A DNA stretch of 28,010 bases from Theristus sp. LFF4_11 (taxonomy: Eukaryota; Nematoda; Chromadorea; Monhysterida; Xyalidae), in the NCBI GenBank assembly GCA_030248135.1, contig JASANC010001285.1:1-28010 (forward strand), written 5' to 3'. Shown here piece after piece: positions 16,638 to 27,844 of this stretch (position 1 is the stretch's first letter; each line of letters starts with the position of its first letter). The notes below the pieces were generated by a model. The model saw only the letters and a program-made list of their open reading frames with translations, searched no databases and was not told the origin of the DNA. Position numbers and translations under genes: made by a program.

Positions 16638-19600
16638 ATGCACACACTTCGCCTGGCAACGAGCAGCTTGCGCGCCGCCGGCAATGGTCGTCACGTGCTC
16701 AGCATTTGCTCGTCCTCATCGTCTCGCATCCTGCCGGCGTCGACGGCCGCCGCAGCGACGACAGCATTCTTTTCAAGCACACCGACATTGCAAAAGGGCA
16801 GCACGCCGTTCATGAAATACGGCGCCAAGAAACAAGCAAAAGACAACGAGCGGTCGAAGATGATCAGCAAAATGCTTCTCCGCATCCGGAAGGCCGTTAC
16901 CGGTGGGCAGAGATGTGCACGGGGGGTACTTTAGGGGTACCGGTACCGGCAAACGTCGCGCGTCGCGCATAGGGTTAGGGGCTTTGAAAAAAAATTTTTT
17001 TTTTATTTTTTTCGTTTTTTTTTTAAATTTGGATTTTTTTTTTTCAAACTTAAAAAAAAATTTGAAAAATTTTTCTTCTACTTTGCTCTGAAAATTCGAT
17101 TTATGGCATAATTTTTTGAAAGTTCAAACCAAATTTTCTTCCCAACTTCTTTGTGTGCTTAGGTACATGTCATTATTTGGTCATTTTGACCGACGTACTC
17201 CATGTTTTTCGATTTGGATGACTTCTAGAGTCAATTTTTAGCGTTGAAATGACTTAACTGAATTGAAATATCGTTTCAGAAATCGTTTTCTTGCAACTTA
17301 GAACATGTTTTTTCAGTCGGTAGGCCATGAGATGAACATGATATTTTGTTGATTGGCGTATGTTATAGGTCTACAATGGAGTTGTGCGATATATTGTTAA
17401 ACAATTGGAGCGGAGATGTTGGTTAATACCACATCACACGACCGTTTTTCAGATACCCGATAACATGGCCACATGTTAAAACTTGCGTGCTGAGCTAAAC
17501 TAACGTGTTAAACTTGCGTCTGTCAGTTGCCCGCAACGTGATCGCGAAATCATGGTACGTGTTTTCGATACGATGATTTGAAGAGTGGGCTCTCGCCATG
17601 TGGCAGATAGCATAGCTGGTTGAACCTGAAAGTAAGTGTCTTGGGGGGGGGGGGGCGACCGGGTCGACAGGGGTTGCCGACTTAGCTACAGCAAACAGGA
17701 ATTTTTGAACACAGTCAAATTTTGGTAATTTTCTAAAGAGGAACAACTAAGAACGGTTCAATATTCAAGTACACGTCGAAAATTGTCCTGTTTTACTGTT
17801 GAAAATGCAACTTTCCCTCTATGAAATGGACATAATTTCAATAAAACACGATTTTCGCTTTTATAGTTTTCCGGATCGTTCTGAAAATAGTCTAGATGAA
17901 CTCAGCTCGACGAGACGCTTCGAACAAACCTAACTTGTAAAAAAAAAATTTTTTTTTAATTTTTTTTTCAATTTAAAAAAAAATTTCGGATTTTTTTTCC
18001 CCTAACCCTAGTCGCGCAGTGCCTGGGGGCTACGTCGCGCAGCGCCTTGGTCGGAGTTGAAAGAGACAAAAGTTTTACACGTGAATTTGAAAAATTACTT
18101 CGAAATCGATTGCCCATGTCGCGCATCTATCAGTCAAAATTAAGGTCTGCTCATTGTGCTTTTGTTGTGAGCTGCTGAAATCGCTGTGAGCAATCATTTT
18201 AATTCACAGATGTCGCGCAGCGCCTCAGGTGGAAGAGAGAAAATTTTCACAAATGAAGTAAAAATTGCTTCAAAATTAAATTCGAAGATTTCAATTGACT
18301 GACTGTCGTGGTACTTTAGTAGGTTGCAATGTATTTGTATTTGAAATCGCGCTGCGCATGTAGATGGTGCACATTTTATTTCGCAAATGTGAGTTGCACA
18401 GACATCCAGGGTTTTTTTTACGCGAAATCGTGCGTCAATGACGCAAAATAATTTGGTATGACGCAAAGAAATTGGTCGTTTCGGTCAGTTTTTTTGGTTC
18501 TCTCAATTTCTGAAGATTTCAAGGGATTGTTTCTAAGAAATTTTGCGCCCAGATTCAAAATTTTTCTGCGCCTCCGGCGCAGGACGTGGACATTTTATGA
18601 TTTGTTTGACAATGGCGATCACGAATTCATCGTTCGTTTTTTAGATTCAGTGTTTTGCTGATAACGGTTCAATTCAATCTAAGAATATTTTTGTTGTTTT
18701 GACCGTATCAACGATCACTTGGTCCATCTAGCTCCTAAGCTTTTTGTTCGCATGTTTCTAAACATCTGCGTTTTTTAACACGTGAATGTCATAGACAGCA
18801 AACTACTCTGGATGACATCCAAAAATCGCAAGGTAAAATGCGTTCTCAGGGCCTAATTTTTGAAAATTTTCTTCGCTACGCGAAGACGTTACAGTTTACC
18901 GGTTTTTTATTGAAATTGAGAGTCAAAGCCACATTTTCCGAACGAAACACAGAATAAACTTCAAAAATGTAAATGTATTCGTATTTGAAATCGCGCTGCG
19001 CATGTAGAATGTGACACTAAATTTGCGAGAAAAATGTGGTGGGGTGGGGGTCTACGTCGCGCAACCACCCGAGCCGGTACCAGCAAGAATTGTCCGGCGT
19101 GCACACCTCTGCCGGTGGGTGAGATTTTTGACTTTGATTCGGAGCTATGTTATGTGCGCTGTGTTCGTTATTGTCGTGTCGATTCAATTTTGAATGTATT
19201 CGTCCAGGTCGAAAGATTCCGTGCATGCGGCTTGTGATTTGTAATGACAATGACACACAAACAAAGCGTGATACGTCATGGCAAAAATTGTTAAATTTTG
19301 ATTTTCGTTCTTTTAAGTGTTAACTGAGCGAGCACGGAAGATAACTGACGATTGAACTTTGCGAACCATTTGAGTTCCCTGATATTGCACACCATTCTTG
19401 CCTGTTTTTGTCACATCACAGAAAGCGGTGGCAAAACGGATCCAAACCAGAATGATGCGTTGGCAGCGATTATACGCGACTGCAAAACAAGCGGCGTGCC
19501 CTCGGCCACGATTGAGCGAACGCTGGAACGGCTGAAAGTTTGTGTCTGGGAATTTTGTAGCCGGCAGCCTTTTGAAATTCCAGTGGTGAATTGTCGAAAA

Positions 19601-20528
19601 AGCTGGATTATTTCTTTTATAAATTGTTTTGAAAATTAACGTTTTTACGTTTCCATTAGAACCAGCGCCCAGATCGTGTATACCGCATGCTCTCTGGACC
19701 GGGCGATTCCACATTCATCATCGAAGGAATCGTGGATCCCGCTCGCAAAGGGCTCATGGAGAAAAAGATTCGAAAAGCATTAGAGAAACTGAATGTACGC
19801 GGGTGAGTTTGGCTTTTGGCTGGCTTTTTTCGATTTCGGACAATTTATGAAAGGTTGAGGGAACTGATGATGAATTCACATTTTTTTTAGTTTCGGCGAC
19901 GCTGGCAAGGATGCGATGCAATTGTTCGATGAAAAGGGTGTGCTCGTGTTGTTGGCGAACAGCGGCAAGGCTGAAACGGCCGACGGTTTGGAGAAAGTGA
20001 ATAAGACAGACGCTGCAGCGGAAGAGCCGGAGAAAGTCGAAACGCCTGTTTTAAACGATCTAGAAGCCGCTGAGACGTTAGCAATTGAAATCGGCGCCGA
20101 AGATGTTGAACAGTGCACGGATGATTTTGGAAATGCTGCCTACGAGGTCGCCTGACTTTGGTTATTTTGCAAAATGCAAACGCATGTCACACAATCAAAA
20201 CGTCGCTAGTAACTGAGTGTTCATGGTGTTTTTTAAGACCTTTGCCGTCTGTTTTCGCAAAGGCTCTGTTGTGATTTCAAATATGCGAATTGTGGGTCCA
20301 CTGTGCGTCTGTTTTCAGTTCTACTTTCACCCGCATGAACTGGGCTCGGTCACCGACGAAGCACAGCGGCGTGGCTACGACGTCGTCAAGAGTGCCACTG
20401 AATTTCGACCGCTTTTCCTGCGCATGCTCACCGATGAACAGCTCGAGGTTGTCAGTCAGTTCTACGCGCAGATTGAGTCGATCGAACAGGTGCGCCACGT
20501 TTATGACAATATAGCGTGGCCGTCTTGA
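16638..20528 (+). CDS. TACO1: YebC/TACO1-family mitochondrial translation activator (complete, 5 exons)
   Basis: Exons 16638-16902, 19422-19537, 19660-19802, 19891-20146 and 20319-20528 join in phases 1, 0, 2, 0 to give 329 residues. The N-terminus (about 55 residues; MHTLRLATSSLRAAG, then Ser/Ala/Arg-rich) fits a mitochondrial presequence. YebC landmarks follow: ERSKMISKMLLRIRKAV, ESGGKTDPNQNDALAAIIRD, SGVPSATIERTLERL, a GPG-DSTFIIEGIV block, FGDAGKDAMQLFDEKGVLV, LAIEIGAEDVEQCTDDFG and the C-terminal IEQVRHVYDNIAW. The family acts on mitochondrial ribosomes; human TACO1 is needed for COX I synthesis, and bacterial YebC helps translate proline runs. An acidic linker of about 35 residues before the AIEIGAEDV motif is longer than usual. 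Intron 1 holds two nested hAT elements. The ATG at 16638 is chosen because it is the first in frame after the probable trans-splice site. Confidence 0.93.
16908..19111 (+). mobile_element. Outer hAT-like element, 2204 bp, in TACO1 intron 1
   Basis: The left end CAGAGATGTGCACG and right end (inward) CAGAGGTGTGCACG form a 14-bp terminal repeat with one mismatch, starting CAGAG as in many hAT elements. Exact 8-bp duplications CCGGTGGG flank it. Subterminal GTCGCGCA motifs recur at about 16955-16969, 18011, 18035, 18118, 18212 and 19064. GTATTTGAAATCGCGCTGCG is present twice (about 18336 and 18980), followed by CATGTAG. GGTACCGG lies near both ends. No transposase frame, so it is non-autonomous. 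Without the nested insertion it is about 1.16 kb. Confidence 0.85.
16970..18010 (+). mobile_element. Inner hAT-like element, 1041 bp, nested in the outer one
   Basis: Perfect 12-bp inverted ends TAGGGTTAGGGG / CCCCTAACCCTA, flanked by exact 8-bp duplications GTCGCGCA (16962-16969 and 18011-18018). Long A/T homopolymer blocks adjoin both ends. The segment at about 17080-17165 (GCTCTGAAAA.. ATGGCATAATTTTTTGAAAG) matches the hAT element at 12583-13339. A 13-G run lies at about 17643. No coding frame. The insertion target is one of the outer element's own repeated GTCGCGCA motifs. Confidence 0.88.
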
Positions 20529-20662
20529 TGTGATGTCGATGCTGAAACTCTGCTTTGTCAATTCACAAATGGTATCTGGTAAAAATGAGAGTGGAAATTG
20601 CCTTTCCTCTCGAACCGTTTTGATTGGCTGTTCTTGTTTAAGTTTGATCAATGCTGGAGAAA

Positions 20663-20719
20663 TTTATTGAAATGTTTTTTAACTGTTTGAAGCAGTTGTG
20701 TCAGTCGCTCTTGTTTATT
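20663..20719 (-). terminator. dgk-3: Poly(A) signals for the diacylglycerol kinase gene
   Basis: TTTATT on the + strand at 20714-20719 and 20663-20668 gives AATAAA on the - strand, about 390 and 440 nt after the TGA at 21107. On the + strand, AATAAA at 20810-20815 could serve TACO1, in which case the two convergent 3' UTRs would overlap. Confidence 0.45.
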
Positions 20720-20819
20720 TTGGGATCCGGTCGAAGTGCATTCAATTGTATTTTCGACTAGGTTCTGCCAATGAAGATTCAATCATTCAACTTTAACAAC
20801 AATAGAGACAATAAATGAT

Positions 20820-21060
20820 CTATATGTTCTGACAACGGAAACCTGTTGAGAAACAACAGAAACGAGAGTATTCTGAATACAGATTTGTATCACAAGGACA
20901 AGTGACTCGGTTTGGTTTTTGTGAACGTGTGTCGTATCGTTCGTGAATCGCGATGATACCACGGCTGTCTCTGAGAGATTCCAAATCAGCTTCCAATTTT
21001 TCACGGAGTATCTCTTCGGTTGTGTTCAGTAGCATTTCCCCGATGAGATCGGCAGTTTGA
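20820..21060 (-). other. Protein-like open frame in the DGK 3' region
   Basis: Reading leftward from about 21060, a frame gives TADLIGEMLLNTTEEILREK, then LEADLESLRDSRGIIAIHER, up to a stop at 20820. It is helical and charged and does not look like random 3' UTR. It is not in frame with the terminal DGK exon, and I see no good acceptor between 21060 and 21107. Possibly an alternative terminal exon, a small downstream gene, or chance. Confidence 0.3.
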
Positions 21061-21106
21061 GTAAAGCAGTTTCGGTTTTTTTGGTTTTGTTCTCAGTTCC
21101 CACAGA

Positions 21107-24100
21107 TCAATCTTCGACATCCAACGCCGCCTGCGGTTTCATTTCTTCTTTTCGGCGAAAGAACGTCCACAATCTCCTTCGACGCTCCTTGGGCGCTGCA
21201 AGTCAGAATTTCGGTGAGTCAAAAGTGTTCTGTGACACTTCGATCAATATTTTTGAAAGAGTAAGGTCACCGTCGGAAACCTATTGCCTTGATTTTTGTA
21301 TTTTGTGCTGTGCATATGTATAAAACCAGGCAAACTTTGCACCAAAAACACCACTTACCCATCAGCATTGGCGTCTGGTTTCGATGAGTGATATGCATGG
21401 TACAAGATGGCTGCATCCACGGTTCGCCGTCGATTTGCATCGGAAAACGCTTGTGTGTTCTGTAGTGCGTGAACGACGTAGAATGACAACGGAAAAGGGT
21501 AAAAAAAGTCTCCATAGCCAACCGACTGACCGTATGGTCACTGTGGAACACTGCGCCAGCCGACGACCCAGGCGCAAGCCGGCCTTGATCTGACCGACGG
21601 CCATCGCTGACTCAAGGCCGATCACCTCGATCTTCTTATCACCGATATCTGCAACAGGGGAACAGGGTTTGGGTACGTTGCAATTCGTTGATGCTCCGCA
21701 GCTCGTTAGGCTGGTGCTGGTCGTTCAATCGGTGCTCACCTTGAACGGCATGCTGCAAATCGACTGGACAAAACGCGGCATCGTCGGCCGCTGGGTGCTG
21801 CTGTTGCATACTTGGAAGCGTCAGCGGGAGACCGCCGACCGTGGCGCTCTTGTTCTTTGTCCTTCTGTCCGTGTCACCCCACAAATTACTGCCGCCGTAG
21901 TAGCTCGGAATGTTCAGCAGCGCAATGCCTTCGAGTGGAATGCCCGTTCGGAGTTCAAGCGAGACGCCGTCACACTGAAATACATCACATTGGTTTAAAG
22001 TTTAGAGTTGGTCTGAACTAAAAACACAACTGATGTCAAAAACTGACAGAAATCTTCAGAACAACCAACCAGTATATCAAGTTCTTCGTGGAGATTTTTA
22101 CACGTCGCTGACAGCGTTTCACCGGTGCCAAATTCAAAGTACCATAGCTTGTTTTTCGTGCGACTGTTGAACTTTTCCGGATGTCGTTCGCGCATGATAT
22201 GGAATCGATGTGCTATGGACGCGTCGACGCCGATTGAGAAGTAGTTGTTGATGATGCTGTACGGCACTGGATCGCCCTTCTCGCTCGGATCCGTCTGCGC
22301 AATTCGAATCTGCCATCGGTCAAGGCGAGCGCTGCTGGCTTTTTCAATTCTGCTCAGAATCTTCATCAGTGACTCGTGTTCGTAGCCGCCGCCCCAATTC
22401 AGACAGCGTGCCAAGTCGTTGCCCGTGCCGAGCGGCAGAACGGCAACCGGTGGTCGAATGTCAACCGCAGTTTCGCCGTATAGTCGATCTTGAAAATACA
22501 GTTAGTTTGGTCAGTTTCTTGAACTACTACAGTCGAGCTCTAAATCATAGGCAGTCAGCTGATTGGTTGTGGTCACTTGATGCATGCTTTCTATGCAGGA
22601 CAGTCTCCGCCTCCACGGCAATGTCTGCACAGAAAGCATGCATCACGTGACCATAACCAATCAGCTGATTGCCTATATTTTAGAGTTCGACTATACGTTT
22701 GAACATTGAATTTACTGATATTTTACTGATATTTGACACAGTGTGTCTCAAAACTGACCCATTGCTTCGAGCACCCATCCAACGGTGCCGTCGCCGCCGC
22801 ACACAAGAACGTTGACATTCTCCACGCCCATAAACATCTTTAAGCCCTCTGTCGGTTCACCATTGCCAAGATTATATACTTGGCGCGGGTTCAGTAGATA
22901 TTGAAACTTTCTGTACAACCTGGAAATCATGCAAACACTATTATTGTAGCCGATAATTGGCTCAAAGTGAATTTCGTATGAACGAACGTACTTTTCGCCT
23001 TGTTTTCCACCGCTTTTTGGATTGATGAAAACCAGCAGAGGATGGGTGTTTGGAGGTGGGCTGATTTGAAAGGATGTGCTGCTGATGGCCGGATCCGTGG
23101 GACGTCGTTGAACCTGTGGCGCCGGCCTTGACGGAGTTGAGCTGTGGTTGCAAGAACTATCGCCCATGGTCGGCGTTACGTTGACATCTTTGTCGCGTAA
23201 ACTCGGTCGTTCCTGTTGAACCAATTGTTTGTTTGGCTAAATTGAAAAGCACGGTTCACTATAGGCCATGTATATTTATTAAAATGATCAACTGGTATGT
23301 TTTCAGACGAAATACTATCACGTCCTCGTGTCCGTCAACTAACCAGAACAGCTGGGCAGATGGCGGTAGGTGGCAGAATGTGAAAGGCCAGAGCGCCGAA
23401 GCTGCATTCCGGCTTGAACGAAGGTGCACAGCGGGTGTGTATCTGAACGATATTTTTAATACCTTGCGCTCAATTACACGTCTTTTGTAAATCTTCATCG
23501 AATGAAATGATGGAAAGAAGGCTTTTGTTGACGAGGGTACATTGAAAATGGACAACGACTTACCGTAGTTTGACACCATCGACAATGCTTTCCGTCGAAC
23601 GTTTTCACAGATTTTTTACATTTCTGACATTTATCCGTACAGTTGCCTTCCACCCAGTGATGCAACATTGGTTCGGCTGATTTACGCACACTCTTGACGT
23701 ATGTTTGAATACAATTGTTCGGTGCCTTTGCGACACAGCGTTCGTGAACAGTATATTTGCAGACTGTAATGCATGCTTGATTTAACGTTGTATCATCAAG
23801 TTCATTTTTGTATGCCAAAGCGTGCTGGGCTTGATTGTACCATACCATCTGTACTTGATTGAAGTACAGATGGTATCATGAAATCATAGCAGCAATACTT
23901 TTTTTATACGGATGTCCTTTTGAATCTGTGTCGCTTCGAGCTATGAATCTCAGCATACAATCGATCAAAAAATCTATTACGTCACTATCATTGCCCTATG
24001 AGAGTATACCAAAGAACGGTAACCAAGGGTGACTGCTGTTGTGACTCAGCCAGGACTTTCGGAATTTCGCAACTAGTGTTACACGTGTTCCAGTGATTGT

Positions 24101-27100
24101 AATGTTTTTTACAGCCCGGCAAGATTGAAAGTTGAAATTGAAGTTGAAGTTTGAAGAAGTTGACATCAAAAGATCGTGAAACTGAAAATCAAAACTAAAT
24201 AACAAATAGACTTACGTGTGCAAGACAATCCTTGTTTGCCTCCCCAGGCGACTAGTAACTGCAGGCAAATGTTGCACATTGCAGGGCGTTTAAACCGTCG
24301 TAGTTTCCACAGATGTGTGCCGTCTTCTTTCATTTCCTGAAAAGTGATGATTATCAAAGGAAGCAGGTAGCGAATAACTGTAAATATGAAAAAAACACTT
24401 GTGTTAATGAAATGTGAAACTTAATGAAGTGGGACACAATTATGGAGCTCAGATGACGTGCACGTCTGAGCGCGCGCTGCATTTGTGAGTATTGAATTTG
24501 AGATGCACGTTATCTATTGAACGCCAATGAAATGATAACTCAAATTTCATGAACGTCATTTGGTTAACGGTTCAGCACAACATCGGCTGACAAAATTCAT
24601 GATATAATTGAGATAACAGTAAGTCGAATCAATACAAAAAGTAAAAAACACGTGGGTGTGTGCCATGGCGATGGTGTGACGTGTGATCTGATGCGGTAGT
24701 GTATAAAACAATGAGCACAAATTTTGAGGAAAGTTGTAGCGGCATTTTTATAAATGAAAACGACGGGCTTTGCTTCATTCATCTGCGCCAACTGAACCAT
24801 GAATGACTCACAACAATCTATTTTTATTAATGACCGACGACATCTACTGTGACTCCTCTATTCAAGCAAGGCTGACTGTGTTCAATTTGTAACAAGTGCT
24901 TTTCTTTCTATACTGCATCGCCTCTATGTACTGTATGTGTGAGTACCTAAAAATAGACACCATGATTACGAACGCATGTTATATAACATACAATGACGCT
25001 GAAGTCTCGTCTTAGATCGACACCAGGCGGCAGTGCGTACAACGGTTCAATGGTCTCAATGACGCACAGCTCTTCGTCTTGATGTGCTGCTGTTGCTGTC
25101 GCTTGTTCTGATGTGCCCGGTTGAGCGGCACTAAAGTAGAGCTGATTGTTGTTGCGTTCGCTTGCCGCTGTCGTTGCATGGTGATGCCTGGTGATTTCGA
25201 TGATGTCACACTCGTCTGCTGACGAATCGTGCCGATCCTCGATTGAGACGGAGGCCGCCTCGGACTCGACGACCCAACCAGACGACTGCGACGAGTCCAA
25301 CGAGTCGATCGAGTGCGCTGATGGAATACAGGACAGCTGGCGCAGCATTGTTGCTCGCGGCGTCGCTTCGTATTTTTTTCAAATACAATACAATCAAAGC
25401 TTCGTCGTCGCTAACAATTCAGCTACGTGTTACGTACACCATATTGGCCCATCAGAAACTGGCTTGGATTATACTGCTAAAATAATATGCTCGCATGTGT
25501 ATTGTGAATGAATGCATGGATGAAATTCAGCAAAAAAACGAACGCATCACGCCACATACGTGCGTACGTACAATGTATGTGTATGTATATATAATTTCTA
25601 TGGTGATCACAAATCTCATGCGCATGGCCTTGAAATAAGGGGGAAAATTTTATCTGCAGATTCAAAAAATAGCCACGCTTGCTTAGAACATGCATTTTAA
25701 CACTATATTCGCATGCACGCGCATGGCTTGTTGACCAATCAACTGAAAACACGTTGATACGAGAAAACGGAAAAAATTATGTGATGGAATTTTGTATTTG
25801 CATTGTGCTTGACTTGGTGCTCTCCTTGTTTACCCATTGCATAGAACGATTTGAAACAACCTACAATTTTCTAACCAAGATAGAAACGTACAATATTTTG
25901 GAGCGGTGACAAAACGTTCGACAGCATAGAATTTCAGCGCAAAGATTTCAGCGTGATAGCTGAGCGAGCTAGACGGCAACGCAGCAGCGCATATAAACAT
26001 TCGACGTGTTGATTCATAAATAAAAATGCGTCTAGATAACAATACTGCACACATGCTGCGGTGCTGGCGAAGGAATGATGTGGCAAAAAGCACTTGTGCG
26101 CGATGTGATGAAACAGTGCCCACTTGTTGTGGGCCCGCCTGACACAGTGTGCTGTGTCACGTCCAGCAGTTTGTTTATGCGGTTACGCGGCCCGGCCAGC
26201 CACGTACACGTATACGCATTGCATACATAAGTTTTTTCCACTTTTCTCAGCATTTCTCACAGTCGGTTGGTCTGCATTGAGCAGTGTTTTTGCTGAATAC
26301 TACACACACCCGCGTCACATAAAGCGACTGCTTGGGGCGCCACAGCTTATGTCTTCAGCTACACACACTTGCTGCTTCTGCTTTTTTGATGAATTAGTAC
26401 ATCGATGGGATACACGCTTGCTAACACGCTGCCGGGCAATATGATGTTTTCAGCGCATAATCGTGTTATTGAAAACTTGTTTTTTTTCAAATCGACTTGG
26501 ATGTACTGTCTGCAGCAAGTGAATCTACTGACAGCACTTGGGAAATGGATGCAACTGCGTAGCCTTCATGCGCTCCAACTGTTTGAATTGCCACGTTTTT
26601 AATCGGCATCTAAATGGAAACGCGTCGGCAATTTTTCAGCCAGCAAATCAGAAGAAAGCCGCGCTGTACATGTGATACAGGCGCATGCAAAACAATATCG
26701 AATACAACTGTATGTTGAACGGTTGAATGAAAAGTGCTTTAGGGCATCGTGAGAAGCATTTCTAAGTTTGTCTGATGAAAAGAGCGCACAAGTGGGCGGA
26801 ATGATCAAGAAAAAGGGTAGAAAAAACACTAAAACCCCAGAAAAAAATCAAATAACTCGCAGACCATGTCAAAGCCGAGCAGCACCAGCAGCGGTATCGT
26901 CGTGAGGCCGCCTCGCTTCCACTCCTCGAGCGTCACCTTGCCGTCGTTGTCATAGTCAATCTCACGCATCATCTCGCGAATGATCTGGGAAAAAAGAAAA
27001 ACCTTGTCGTAACCATTCCAAACGACGGTACTTCTTTGTAGTTTATTTGGTGGGTGTCGATTCAATTGTATTTACGCGCATGAGACAGTTCAGCACAGTA

Positions 27101-27844
27101 CATTACATGTATCTGCGTCATCGAAAGTGTGAAACTTTTCATGTTTTCATACGTCACAGGCAACAAACAACATATGACAATCTTTGGAGTCTTCCGCCCC
27201 AACTTCAGCATGCTCGATTTATAATCAATAGTATATTTTTAATCTGAAATAAATGTGGCTCTGATCCGCATATATTGTATATACACACACATCGATGTTG
27301 GCAATAACAAAACAACGTTCACGTCATTTTTGCGCTGTTTTTTGGCATGAATCATGCGACCGGGCTGCGAGTTTTTTTTTTGTTAATCTCATCTCACTTA
27401 ACAACAGAACAAAATGTGTAAACAAAGTGTTGCTGACACAACATGTTTATCATCCATTGTACGACTTAAGCAGTAAACCATGATGGTACTAGAATTCGCG
27501 AAGTGCGTTATGCTCAAATCGTAAATGTTTGCAGTTTTGTGAAAACTTGGTGCGCATTTGAAAAAAAAACAATTCACACGCACCTTAACCTAAACTCTCT
27601 TTGGATTGACCGTTTTTCCATGGCAGTTTCAAAGACTTGCAATTGCAGATTGAACTCACTGGCTCCAGTTCAATTGTGTCCCACTCAAGGTAGGTTGCAA
27701 CCGCCATCATCTGCTCAACGATGCTTTCAACTTCCTGAAAATGCGTTACGCTCATCATTATTCATTGATTGTTTTTACGCGATTGCAAACTGACCGTGCT
27801 GTCGAGGTAGCCGTTGCCATCCGAGTCGTACAGATGGAACACAA
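21107..27844 (-). CDS. dgk-3: Type I diacylglycerol kinase (EF-hand, 2xC1, catalytic), 5'-partial
   Basis: Phosphorylates diacylglycerol to phosphatidic acid, ending DAG signalling at membranes. Exons, in transcript order: 27844-27795, 27734-27660, 26984-26865, 24336-24216, 23763-23564, 23442-23344, 23236-22992, 22919-22759, 22488-22070, 21974-21740, 21648-21531, 21459-21359 and 21195-21107. All phases match, giving 676 residues in the window. EF-hand loops lie at 6-17 ([12 protein letters not shown]) and 51-62 ([12 protein letters not shown]), C1a at about 89-138 ([12 protein letters not shown]) and C1b at about 150-202 ([14 protein letters not shown]). The catalytic region starts [12 protein letters not shown], with the nucleotide motif [11 protein letters not shown] at 344-354. 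The accessory region has [35 protein letters not shown] and [12 protein letters not shown]-hands plus two C1 domains define the type I, calcium-regulated class (C. elegans dgk-3; human DGKA/B/G). The N-terminal part is off the right edge. Confidence 0.95.
22530..22693. mobile_element. Palindromic MITE, 164 bp, TA-flanked (Tc1/mariner-like)
   Basis: Left arm CAGTCGAGCTCTAAAT.. AGCTGATTGGTTGTGGTCAC..GCATGCTTTCT and right arm AGAAAGCATGC..GTGACCATAACCAATCAGCT..TTTAGAGTTCGACTA are inverted over about 65 bp each. TA dinucleotides at 22528-22529 and 22694-22695 are compatible with a TA target duplication. It sits in the DGK intron 22489-22758. Confidence 0.72.
24337..26864 (-). other. dgk-3: 2.5-kb DGK intron between the EF-hand and C1 exons
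   Basis: The longest intron of the gene in this window. It holds the alternative exon at 24992-25348 and a TGTATGTATATAT simple repeat at about 25570-25592. No other exon or mobile element is recognisable. Its size and the internal exon suggest it also contains an internal promoter. Confidence 0.6.
24992..25348 (-). CDS. dgk-3: Probable alternative first (or cassette) exon of the DGK gene
   Basis: An open frame of 119 codons from ATG at 25348 ([20 protein letters not shown]), Ser/Asp/Glu-rich, with [20 protein letters not shown] near its end. It stops at a strong donor ATT|GTATGT in phase 0. The next exon downstream (24336, GAA ATG AAA..) starts in phase 0, so the two join in frame just before C1a. 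The resulting protein would lack the EF-hands. If the exon is used internally instead, it would put a disordered linker between EF-hands and C1. No clear acceptor lies just upstream (only ATACGAAG), and an in-frame stop TGA occurs about 36 nt before the ATG; both favour a first exon. Confidence 0.5.

Larger units (their letters stand above)
16900..19119. repeat. TACO1: 8-bp target duplication CCGGTGGG (16900-16907 and 19112-19119) carrying the 5' splice site
   Basis: Exact octamers flank the outer hAT element. Exon 1 of TACO1 ends at 16902 (..GTT ACC G|GTGGG), so the duplicated octamer spans the last three exon bases and the donor GT. The restored empty site would read ACCG|GTGGGTGAG. Confidence 0.85.

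Noticed and set aside
16969..18010. True interstitial telomere from TAGGGTTAGGGG and CCCCTAACCCTA
   Set aside because: These are the inverted termini of one element with exact 8-bp target duplications, not telomeric arrays.
20277..20651. 124-codon frame on the - strand
   Set aside because: Antisense shadow of the last TACO1 exon, which matches the YebC C-terminus.
25191..25511. Serine/aspartate-rich protein on the + strand
   Set aside because: Antisense of the probable DGK exon. The - strand frame has a consensus donor in the correct phase; the + strand frame has none.
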